From: Nitrospirota bacterium | GTDB lineage: Bacteria; Nitrospirota; Nitrospiria; Nitrospirales; Nitrospiraceae | DNA: 11,706 nucleotides | Assembly: GCA_005877535.1 (NCBI GenBank) | Contig: VBOM01000003.1 | Coordinates: forward strand, 1 to 11,706 | Reading direction: 5' to 3' | Part shown: positions 1 to 5,976 of the stretch, piece by piece | How positions within the stretch are numbered: the first letter of the stretch is position 1 | How the letters are laid out: the number at the start of each line of letters is the position of its first letter | Made by a program: the position numbers and the translations under genes | The notes under the pieces: model-generated | The model's input: the letters and a program-made list of their open reading frames with translations, nothing else | What the model was told of the DNA's origin: nothing | The model's database searches: none

Positions 1-232
1 GATAGCGGTCTAGGAGCACCGTTTCGAGATCGAGGGTGCCATTCTTTGAATCGTCTACCGCCGCTAGCACATCGGCCTGGCTGATGATCTCGCGATAGAC
101 CAACGTATCCAGCACGTTCTGCTCGATCGTGCGAGACGATTTCGCCCCACGGTTCCCCTTCTTAGAAGAGCCATCACTTCCCTCCGTCTTGTCCGCCCTT
201 CCACTATTCAAGATGTCGGTCTCGACGGTCAT
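1..232 (-). CDS. Probable GspE/PilB-type assembly ATPase, N-terminus only (cut by window edge)
   Basis: A reading frame begins at an ATG (complement of 230-232), 23 bases below the pilX-like stop, and stays open to the window edge (77 codons visible). The first 30 or so residues are polar and low in complexity, with many Gly, Ser and Lys. From about residue 33 the sequence turns into a helical segment containing LDTLVYREIISQADVLAAV and then LDLETVLLDRY. This resembles the N-terminal domain (T2SSE_N / MshEN type) of GspE/PilB hexameric secretion ATPases, which precedes their Walker-box domain. Its place at the end of a minor-pilin operon fits: such an ATPase would sit on the cytoplasmic face and power pilin polymerisation. 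The nucleotide-binding part lies outside the window, so family assignment rests on weak N-terminal resemblance plus context. A purine-rich GGGATGGGG lies about 8 bases upstream of the start. Confidence 0.55.
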   Translation of the reverse strand, partial: MTVETDILNSGRADKTEGSDGSSKKGNRGAKSSRTIEQNVLDTLVYREIISQADVLAAVDDSKNGTLDLETVLLDRY

Positions 233-255
233 GACCGGTGCCCCATCCCGCCAAC

Positions 256-1743
256 CTAGTATTTCGCGAGCCAGGTCCCCGGCGCGCGATATACAACTGG
301 AAGCCCCCGAAAGAGTCCCTGTGCGAGATCAACGTTGTACCAAACCTCAGCCACTGTTCCCGCCCCAGCTGCCGTCACTGTGTTCCCCGCGATGAGGGCG
401 CCGAATATGTGGGTAGACCGTTCGAGCATGATGGTGCCGGCGGCACATAGCACTCCATTCACGTGAATACCTGAGAGTTGCACAGGCACTCTCGCACCCA
501 ATGAGTTTGTCCCCTCCGGTGACGGACTCAAGGCCGGGACGGATTTCCCAGTCGCACGGGGCCTGAGCACCACATGACCTTGCACGACCAGAAGCCCTTC
601 AAAATAGTCCGTATCCAGCACCAGCGTTCCCATATTATCAACACGCGGCAATTGCCCATCGACTGTGTCGATGAAAACCAATCCATGATGGTCTCCGATG
701 ACCTGAGATTCCAGCGCATCCGTAGGCGTGATTCCCTGATCCGAGTCCGAAGCCACCTGCGGATGGAGCTGCCCCACACGATCGAGTCGATAATAGGTTC
801 CCCAGCGCAGCGCGATCTTCTTGAGCGAGTCGTAGTCCCACCGGTCAAGCCTCACCCCAGGCATCGGATATTGGTGTACGTGCACGTTTTCAGGAAGCGG
901 AGGATTCGCACCTTGGCCTGGTGGAGGAGAAATGACCGAGACGGTCCCTCCAATCCAATATTCCGTCCAGCGATCCTGCGTATACACCATCTGGTCATAC
1001 GACTGACCGGTGACTGGGGCCGCAGTGCTCTTGAGGACCAGATCCTCGACTCGCTGCACCGCGAGATCGCCCAATACCCGTTGATCGCCCCAATGGACCA
1101 GGACGGGAGATTCACCGCCTGGCTGCAGGGCTCCGAGAGTCTGTCCAACTTGCACCGCCGCGCGAACCGCTGGAATCGACACAGCTCCAAGCTGAAGCTG
1201 AACCGTGCGTCTAACTGGCCGGCGATCGACCGTCGTGGCCGTTACCTCAACTGTGCTCAGCAAGCCTGGCTGCAGGGGACCATACACTTTCAACTTAAGA
1301 ATGCGGCCAAGTCCTCCCAGGGCATTGGGGAAGCTGTTGGACCAATCGTTTAGCGTCTGATTGTCCACCTCGTTCGCCGCATCAAGGAGAATATCGGGGC
1401 GGTCAGCGGTCCCGACAAACTGCGAACGTCCGGCTACGTCGAAGAACGACGGCCCGCTCTCAAGGTCCCCTTGACGCTTGTCGAGTAGCCCGGCGATCAT
1501 GATCGGTGTCGTACTCGGATCATGAAACCATCTCATGACAATCTCCGCCGCACCGTCGGCGAACTGTTGCGCGACGTTGTCCTCTCGCATGGCGCTGACG
1601 CCCGGTCCATCCTGATCTGCCAGATACAGAGACGTCATGCCGGCGATTCCAAGCATAAAAATCAGAAAGAGCGCCGCGAGAAGCACGTGACCCTTGTCGC
1701 ACGGATTCATGAATTCTGATGCGCGCCGTTCTTCCATACACAT
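256..1743 (-). CDS. Large PilX-like minor pilin / pilus assembly protein
   Basis: A 495-residue protein with one N-terminal membrane helix (about residues 19-41, LLAALFLIFMLGIAGM) preceded by a short charged leader with Gly at 18. This is the layout of PilX/GspK-type minor pilins. It lacks the Glu at +5 after the Gly that its three upstream neighbours have. Canonical PilX is about 170-200 residues, so some 300 residues are extra. The middle (about 190-340) has no domain I recognise. Residues about 370-475 alternate Val/Leu strands with Gly turns (GTLVLDTDYFEGLLVVQGHV and HVNGVLCAAGTIML), like the beta-solenoid or polymer-forming-like tails of many large bacterial PilX-annotated proteins. Likely an inner-membrane-anchored pilus-tip or priming subunit with an extracytoplasmic body. 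The ATG start has GGAG 7 bases upstream. It follows pilW by 34 bases and is the last pilin gene before the probable ATPase. Confidence 0.72.
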   Translation of the reverse strand: MCMEERRASEFMNPCDKGHVLLAALFLIFMLGIAGMTSLYLADQDGPGVSAMREDNVAQQFADGAAEIVMRWFHDPSTTPIMIAGLLDKRQGDLESGPSFFDVAGRSQFVGTADRPDILLDAANEVDNQTLNDWSNSFPNALGGLGRILKLKVYGPLQPGLLSTVEVTATTVDRRPVRRTVQLQLGAVSIPAVRAAVQVGQTLGALQPGGESPVLVHWGDQRVLGDLAVQRVEDLVLKSTAAPVTGQSYDQMVYTQDRWTEYWIGGTVSVISPPPGQGANPPLPENVHVHQYPMPGVRLDRWDYDSLKKIALRWGTYYRLDRVGQLHPQVASDSDQGITPTDALESQVIGDHHGLVFIDTVDGQLPRVDNMGTLVLDTDYFEGLLVVQGHVVLRPRATGKSVPALSPSPEGTNSLGARVPVQLSGIHVNGVLCAAGTIMLERSTHIFGALIAGNTVTAAGAGTVAEVWYNVDLAQGLFRGLPVVYRAPGTWLAKY

Positions 1744-1777
1744 ATCCTCACTCCCATGCTTATTGGAGGTGTCACAG

Positions 1778-2518
1778 CTATGTCCTGAGGCTAATTTCTC
1801 GAACCGCGCGTAGTCCTTGATCGGACATCATCACCTCAACGATGACCAGCTTGACGAGCGCAGGTTGTGTCACAGCCTGGCCATTTTCATCCCAGTAGGA
1901 GAACCGAGCCTCTCTGATATCTCCGACCAGGACACTTGCGCCGCCATCGACCTGTCGCAGCAACCTCAGAACACCCTGATTATCGCGACGGCTGTAGTAG
2001 TGGACACGATTCAGGAGGGAGACAGAGGCTCCGTATGGAATCGCACCTGTTAGCGGCTGCGTCACCGTAAGCAGATGCCGTTGTCCATCACGAGCCAGGA
2101 CAAGCGTTTCGCAGTGCTCGGCCCAACAGGCCACAATGATTTTCCGATCATCCCATCCTCGCCCGTCTTCAACCGACAGAGCCGTTTCACCAATCGCCGC
2201 CGCTGCCGTGACCGTCGTCGAAAGGCCTTGCAGATTCGCCGAAAACTCCACTGAGTCCGTAGCCGCCGTAGTGAGAGAACCAGACCCCGCGAGCCGCAAT
2301 TCCTGCTCAAGAACTTCTAACCCAAGGCGAAGATCTTGCTGTTGCGCCACCTCACGTTGTTGCCTCAGAAACTGTTGCTGGAAATAGGACAGGGTTTGGA
2401 GCATGGCACCCAAGACGACCAGCCCAGCAGCCATGGCAAACATCAGCTCGGGCAGGCTGGTCCCTGCCTCCATCCATACTCTAGGGTACGTGCCTTTTGT
2501 ATCCCGTCCTGTCCGCAT
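1778..2518 (-). CDS. pilW: PilW-like minor pilin (type IV prepilin)
   Basis: Using the ATG at 2516-2518 gives 246 residues. The frame is open further upstream to 2638, but that would overlap pilV by 95 bases; the chosen ATG has GGAG 8 bases upstream and lies 25 bases after the pilV stop. The N-terminus shows a type IV prepilin signal: leader ending at Gly19, then TSLPE with Glu at +5, followed by a hydrophobic helix (LMFAMAAGLVVLGAML, residues 23-40). A Gln-rich amphipathic stretch and the motif LRLGLEVLEQELRLAGSG follow, typical of PilW/ComGF-type minor pilins (LR..L..ELR.AG). The globular part is beta-rich. It would be processed by PilD (3742-4524) and take part in the minor-pilin priming complex at the pilus or pseudopilus tip. 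No disulfide-loop cysteine pair typical of a major pilin C-terminus is evident. Confidence 0.82.
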   Translation of the reverse strand: MRTGRDTKGTYPRVWMEAGTSLPELMFAMAAGLVVLGAMLQTLSYFQQQFLRQQREVAQQQDLRLGLEVLEQELRLAGSGSLTTAATDSVEFSANLQGLSTTVTAAAAIGETALSVEDGRGWDDRKIIVACWAEHCETLVLARDGQRHLLTVTQPLTGAIPYGASVSLLNRVHYYSRRDNQGVLRLLRQVDGGASVLVGDIREARFSYWDENGQAVTQPALVKLVIVEVMMSDQGLRAVREISLRT

Positions 2519-2543
2519 CCTGACTACTCCGGGTGACGACACG

Positions 2544-3035
2544 TTACTGACTCCCAACGAACACCGGATTGGCCCGCAGGGTGCCAATTCGTACTTCACG
2601 ATGGCCCTCACTGGCTGCATAAACTGCGCGAGCCTCAATTAGGACTTGCCCTGAGGCCGACAGCGAACCAGAACGGCTCGGCGTTACCGTCCAGATCAGG
2701 TGAACGCCATCCTGGTCCCAACTACCGGAGTACACCCCATCACCGGCCAGTGCATCGCCGCCTGCTCCATCGTCACGCATGACAAGGTCCGGAACACCAT
2801 CGTGATTCAAATCATCCAGCAGGAGACGATCCCATCGCGCAGATCGTTTCGCTTCGATCCGCGATTCCGCCATTGCCAGGGCACGCGTCGCCAATATCCC
2901 CGTTCGAAGACTCTGTTCTGCTGCCTGAAATGCTCCCATCGCACCGGCCAACCCGATCAACGTCAGTGCCATAGCCACAAGCACTTCGGCAAAACTGGCT
3001 CCGCCCTCTGCATGAAATAATCGATCTCGCGTCAT
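2544..3035 (-). CDS. pilV: PilV-like minor pilin with an EF-hand-like acidic loop
   Basis: A 163-residue type IV prepilin. The leader ends at Gly12, followed by ASFAE, so Glu is at +5, then the hydrophobic helix VLVAMALTLIGLAGAMGAF (18-36). The later part of the helix has the AMAESRIEAKR stretch seen in PilV/GspI-type proteins. Residues 74-83 read DDLNHDGVPD, a DxNxDGxxD loop of the kind that binds calcium in EF-hand and dockerin-like sequences. It is followed by a Gly/Asp-rich run ending AGDGVYSG (97-104), also common in extracellular bacterial proteins. The start ATG overlaps the upstream fimT-like stop as ATGA, so translation is probably coupled. Expected to be processed by PilD and built into a pilus or pseudopilus. 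PilV and GspI cannot be told apart from sequence alone. Confidence 0.8.
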   Translation of the reverse strand: MTRDRLFHAEGGASFAEVLVAMALTLIGLAGAMGAFQAAEQSLRTGILATRALAMAESRIEAKRSARWDRLLLDDLNHDGVPDLVMRDDGAGGDALAGDGVYSGSWDQDGVHLIWTVTPSRSGSLSASGQVLIEARAVYAASEGHREVRIGTLRANPVFVGSQ

Positions 3036-3481
3036 GAGACGGACACTCTTCCCGTGATGCTCACAGTGAACGTGGATTCCCTGCCTTGACTGTCTCGCAC
3101 ACGAATGGTTGTAGGGGTCGCCGACCGACCGCTAGGATAAAATAGAAGTTCAGGTCCAGCGGTTGGCTCCTCCACGACCACTCCCTTATCCGCATACCGA
3201 TAGACGTGCAGGATTCCCTCGGCGTCCGCACGTCGAAGCGTGATCGTACAGCCCTCTCGATCAAATATGACCCGAAGGCGCTCTCGCCTGGCCATCGCCA
3301 GTTGTCTGGCGAGCCGGAGCTCCGAAGCAATCTCGGCGGTGGCGCTACGAGCCTGGGCCCTTGCGGTCAATGTCTGATAACTCGGCCCGGCCAATACAGC
3401 CATGATGCCCATGATCGCCAGTACGACGAGGAGCTCGGTCAGACTCCAGCCTTGTTCCTGCAACAGTGATCCTCTCGGCAT
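3032..3481 (-). CDS. FimT/GspH-like minor pilin (type IV prepilin)
   Basis: With the ATG at 3479-3481 the protein has 149 residues. The leader MPRGSLLQEQG ends at Gly11 and is followed by WSLTE (Trp at +1 where Phe is usual, Glu at +5) and a hydrophobic helix LLVVLAIMGIMAVLAG. The following TARAQARSATAEIASELRLARQLAMARRERLRVIF matches the usual GspH/FimT pattern of an Arg/Ala-rich helix leading into the first strands, and the C-terminus has the FYPSGRSATPTTIRV pattern (GspH usually has F...G...). The start is uncertain. The same frame is open back to a TTG at 3532. The best Shine-Dalgarno (AAGGAG) lies 22 bases before the ATG but 7 bases before an in-frame CTG. It overlaps pilV by 4 bases. It is the first of four minor-pilin genes. 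Confidence 0.8.
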   Translation of the reverse strand: MPRGSLLQEQGWSLTELLVVLAIMGIMAVLAGPSYQTLTARAQARSATAEIASELRLARQLAMARRERLRVIFDREGCTITLRRADAEGILHVYRYADKGVVVEEPTAGPELLFYPSGRSATPTTIRVRDSQGRESTFTVSITGRVSVS

Positions 3482-3653
3482 GCCCCATTCTCGCAGAGGA
3501 GTTCTCCTTATGAGGATGAACGTGGTCTCCAAGACCCGTGCCCACGCTGGTCACGCCCAGATGATTGAATGCTTTGTGAGGAGCGGGAGCGGAATACCTC
3601 GCAAGTTCACGCAGTTTCGCGTTGTCACGAGCAAACATGGAGGCGGAGCAGGC

Positions 3654-3683
3654 CGTATACTGGCCAAGAAAGAGGGAAGTAAA
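3654..3683 (-). promoter_or_regulatory. Candidate promoter for the minor-pilin operon
   Basis: In the 260-base gap between pilD and the fimT-like gene, the minus strand reads TTTACT (3678-3683), 18 bases, then TATACG (3654-3659). Each box matches the sigma-70 consensus at four of six positions. It would give a leader of about 165 bases before the fimT ATG. The rest of the gap shows no convincing gene. Readthrough from pilD is equally possible. Confidence 0.3.
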
Positions 3684-3741
3684 CAAGAGAAGCAGATCAC
3701 TTTAGATACAGGGATTCGCTCGAAGAGATACAGGGAGAGTG

Positions 3742-4524
3742 TTAATGGGCAGGGCCAAGAAGACCTTGATACCAATCAAGGAGGGGCTGGGCGAAAAACA
3801 GGGAGAGAAGGGCTCCCAACACAAGGAAGGGTCCGAAGGGAATGTAGTCATCACGCTTGATGATACGCAAGGCGATCAAGCTGATACCGATGATAGAACC
3901 AGTGAGCGAGCCGATCATGATGGTGAGGAGCGCTGGCTTCCAGCCAAGAAACGCACCGATCATAGCCAGCAGCTTGATATCGCCACCTCCCATTCCCTCC
4001 TTGCCGAAGAGATAGGGGCTCAGCCAGGCCAGGAGCCAGAGGATGCCGCCTCCCACGGTGAGACCGAGCACAGAATTGATCACACCTACTGGTAAAACGG
4101 TCACTGCGCCCAGAAGTCCGACCACCATTCCCGGCAGGGTAATGACATTGGGGATCATCTTATGAGTGAGATCCGTTCCCGTTACCACGACCAACGCCGA
4201 AAACAACAGGGCATACAGGGCGGCCGTCCAGCTTGGACCGAAGTACCATAAGATTGTAAGATAGCCGAGGGCATTGGTAGCTTCGACGAGAGGATAACGT
4301 ATCGAAATTGGCGCGCGGCAAGCCCGGCAGCGTCCAGCAAGACACAAGTAGCTCAGCAGAGGAATATTGTCATAGAACTCTATAGGGTGAGCGCACGAGG
4401 GGCAATGGGACCCGGGCCAAACGATCGATTCACCTCGGGGCAGTCTGAAGATGCAGACGTTGAGAAAACTGCCGATCAGCGCGCCCAGGGTCCCGACCAC
4501 AAGATAGAGTGACCATTCTTGCAT
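3742..4524 (-). CDS. pilD: Type IV prepilin peptidase / N-methyltransferase (PilD/GspO)
   Basis: Bifunctional inner-membrane aspartyl protease that removes prepilin leaders after the conserved Gly and methylates the new N-terminus. Counting from the upstream TTG at 4530 (262 residues), the N-terminal part has GSFLNVCIFRLPRGES. It is followed by two CxxC pairs, C43/C46 and C68/C71, of the zinc-binding methyltransferase domain, and RYPLVEATNAL. The catalytic aspartates of the GxGD protease family are D120 (GTDLTHKMIPN) and D184 (GMGGGDIKLLAMIGAFLGW). Several hydrophobic segments make up the polytopic membrane body, and IPFGPFLVLGALL closes it. I place the start at the ATG (4522-4524, residue 3 of that numbering), which has GAG about 7 bases upstream; the TTG two codons earlier is possible. 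It lies just upstream of four prepilin genes, its expected substrates, and is divergent from the LuxR-type gene. Confidence 0.95.
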   Translation of the reverse strand: MQEWSLYLVVGTLGALIGSFLNVCIFRLPRGESIVWPGSHCPSCAHPIEFYDNIPLLSYLCLAGRCRACRAPISIRYPLVEATNALGYLTILWYFGPSWTAALYALLFSALVVVTGTDLTHKMIPNVITLPGMVVGLLGAVTVLPVGVINSVLGLTVGGGILWLLAWLSPYLFGKEGMGGGDIKLLAMIGAFLGWKPALLTIMIGSLTGSIIGISLIALRIIKRDDYIPFGPFLVLGALLSLFFAQPLLDWYQGLLGPAH

Positions 4525-4621
4525 AATCAACTCAGGAACAGACTCCGACTCGGAACATCCTAGTCACTTCGCATGCCAAATTAATAAATTAAGTAGCTTC
4601 ACTGGAGCTAATCTCCTGCGG

Positions 4622-4650
4622 TTTACTTATGGCGAGAGAGTTCTTATAAT
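4622..4650 (+). promoter_or_regulatory. Sigma-70-type promoter for the LuxR-type gene
   Basis: TTTACT at 4622-4627, a 17-base spacer, then a perfect TATAAT at 4645-4650. Transcription would begin near 4657, giving a leader of about 87 bases before the ATG at 4744. A second weaker AT-rich candidate (TATACC near 4706-4711) is closer to the gene. The whole 4525-4743 interval is a divergent intergenic region shared with pilD. Confidence 0.6.
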
Positions 4651-4743
4651 TCGCTGCCTGCGGGGTGAGGGTTTGCTCTTGCGCGTTTCTCCGTCAAGGT
4701 GAATTATACCGTACTATTTTATTCGTTAAAGGAGAACAAGATA

Positions 4744-5019
4744 ATGGCACGGACTGCAAAGACGAAAACCAAACCTTCCCTGGCAAATCTGACCCCGCCA
4801 CCCCGCAAGAAGCGGCCTGAATCGCTCACCAGTCGTGAGCAGGAGATCCTTGAACTGATTTGGGCCGGGTTCAAAAACAAGGAAATCGGTCAACGACTCA
4901 AGATCAGCGTCAAGACTGTCGAGGCGCATCGGGCCAACATGATGAAAAAGATGCGCGTGTCAAACACCGCTCAGCTACTCAAGACCGCGATCCAAGAAGG
5001 GACGATCAAGATTCGCTAG
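4744..5019 (+). CDS. Stand-alone LuxR/GerE-type helix-turn-helix regulator
   Basis: A 91-residue DNA-binding protein with no receiver or ligand domain. Residues 1-26 are Lys/Arg/Pro-rich and probably disordered. Residues 28-36 (LTSREQEIL) open the GerE four-helix domain. Residues 46-63 (KEIGQRLKISVKTVEAHR) are the scaffold and recognition helices, and the end (NTAQLLKTAIQEGTIKI) is the dimerisation helix region. Residues conserved in the family (the LT.RE.E.L start, G.. .KEI, the K.SVKTVE.HR run) are all present. The start is set by AAGGAG at 4735-4740 region upstream of the ATG. It is the only plus-strand gene, divergent from pilD and convergent with rlmB, so it could regulate the pilus genes, but that is inference. 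Its stop codon (TAG, 5017-5019) falls within the CTAG flank of the repeat element at 5020-5191. Confidence 0.88.
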   Translation: MARTAKTKTKPSLANLTPPPRKKRPESLTSREQEILELIWAGFKNKEIGQRLKISVKTVEAHRANMMKKMRVSNTAQLLKTAIQEGTIKIR

Positions 5020-5195
5020 CCCGGATTATTCATGAATGCCGTCGCGAGGCATTCGAGACCAAAGCTCGCCGGGGCTTTTCGCAAGTAAGGAAACCTCGGC
5101 GTGCTTGTAGTCCGTCGAGAAGGCCGAACGAGAAAAACCCCGCCGAGCAAGAGGATCGGACGACGTAGTAGGTATTCATGAATAGTCGGGGCTAG
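5016..5195. mobile_element. MITE-like inverted-repeat element with CTAG flanks
   Basis: Direct observation: the 18 bases at 5020-5037 (CCCGGATTATTCATGAAT) match the reverse complement of 5174-5191 at 16 of 18 positions, and both ends are bordered by CTAG (5016-5019 and 5192-5195). Inside, 5064-5082 (GCTCGCCGGGGCTTTTCGC) pairs with 5130-5148 at 16 of 19 positions, in register with the outer ends. The 172-base body therefore forms one long imperfect hairpin. It encodes no protein I can support. Inference: a miniature non-autonomous transposon with a 4-base target duplication. CTAG duplication is known for IS5-type elements, among others, but I cannot assign a family. It lies between the convergent LuxR-type and rlmB genes and may serve as their shared transcription terminator. 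Confidence 0.65.
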
Positions 5196-5976
5196 GCTTC
5201 GCCGTCGGCACGTAACCCCTGCGACGCTGGCGGACCACTTCGAACAACATGATAGCTGCTGCAGCTGAGACATTTAGCGATTGTAGGCGGCCCTGCATCG
5301 GAATCCTGATGTGGTCGTCGCACTCCCTCAACACACCAGGACGAATGCCCTCCCCTTCTCCTCCAAGCACCAGCGCAATCGGCCCGGTCATGTCGATGTC
5401 GGTATAAAGGTTCTCCGCCGACGGGTCCACGCCGTAGATCCACAGGCCAGCCTCTTTGAGGGCCTGGATCAGACGAATCAGATTGCCCACTCGCCCGACG
5501 GAAATATGATCGAGCGCTCCGGCCGATACTTTCGCCACCACTGATGTCAGGCCGACGGCGCGGCGTTCCGGGATAAATACTCCATGGACACCCGCCGCTT
5601 CGGCCGTCCGCAAGACCGCTCCCAAGTTGTGCGGATCTTCGACCCCGTCAAGGAGCACGAGAAAGGGCCGCTCACCTCGCGTCATCGCCCGCTCGAGAAT
5701 CTGCTCCGTCGTGTCGTAGGATTTCGCAGCGATGAGCGCAACCACACCCTGGTGGTGCCCGCCTGGCACTAATCGATCGAAGGTAGGCGGAGGTTCGATG
5801 TGAACGGGGACCCGCTGCGCCTTCGCTAGCTGCGCGAGACCGGCAAATTGCCGATCGGTTCGCAGCATGAGCAGCCGCTGAAGCTGACGCGAGCCGGCGC
5901 GCAAGGCTTCGCGCACGGCATGCAGCCCGTAAATCAGTTCTGGCTGACTATCATCGCTTCCACCGGCTGGTGCCAT
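5176..5976 (-). CDS. rlmB: 23S rRNA (guanosine-2'-O-)-methyltransferase, TrmH/SpoU family
   Basis: Cytoplasmic SAM-dependent ribose methyltransferase that in E. coli modifies a guanosine in the peptidyl-transferase region of 23S rRNA. With the ATG at 5974-5976 (GAGG 9 bases upstream) it has 266 residues, near the family norm. The frame is open back to 6066, but that would overlap cysS more deeply. Residues about 13-85 form the substrate-binding N-domain (LIYGLHAVREAL start). The SPOUT trefoil-knot motifs are all present: motif 1 DPHNLGAVLRTAEAAG (114-129), motif 2 ALVLGGEGEGI (201-211), and motif 3 IPMQGRLQSLNVSAAAAIML (225-244). It overlaps the cysS 3' end by 26 bases, the common cysS-rlmB arrangement. 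Its last residues (SPDYS) and stop codon lie in the right arm of the MITE-like element. Function as RlmB rather than another TrmH-family enzyme is likely but not proven. Confidence 0.9.
   Translation of the reverse strand: MAPAGGSDDSQPELIYGLHAVREALRAGSRQLQRLLMLRTDRQFAGLAQLAKAQRVPVHIEPPPTFDRLVPGGHHQGVVALIAAKSYDTTEQILERAMTRGERPFLVLLDGVEDPHNLGAVLRTAEAAGVHGVFIPERRAVGLTSVVAKVSAGALDHISVGRVGNLIRLIQALKEAGLWIYGVDPSAENLYTDIDMTGPIALVLGGEGEGIRPGVLRECDDHIRIPMQGRLQSLNVSAAAAIMLFEVVRQRRRGYVPTAKPSPDYS

Noticed and set aside
574..1353. A 259-codon open frame on the plus strand opposite the pilX-like gene
   Set aside because: It has Arg/His-rich composition with no recognisable motif, no ribosome binding site, and lies wholly antisense to a better supported gene.
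3345..3686. A minus-strand open frame starting in the pilD-fimT gap
   Set aside because: It runs into the fimT-like gene in a different frame, has no Shine-Dalgarno and no recognisable domain. The pseudopilin frame is clearly the real one.
4531..4600. Sigma-54-type promoter for pilD (minus strand, TTGGCATGCGAAGTGA)
   Set aside because: The -24 GG is present but the -12 element has GA in place of the required GC at the correct spacing.
4594..4610. Small hairpin TAGCTTC-ACT-GGAGCTA in the divergent region, possibly an operator
   Set aside because: Only seven pairs including a wobble, a single copy and no known operator match; too weak to call.
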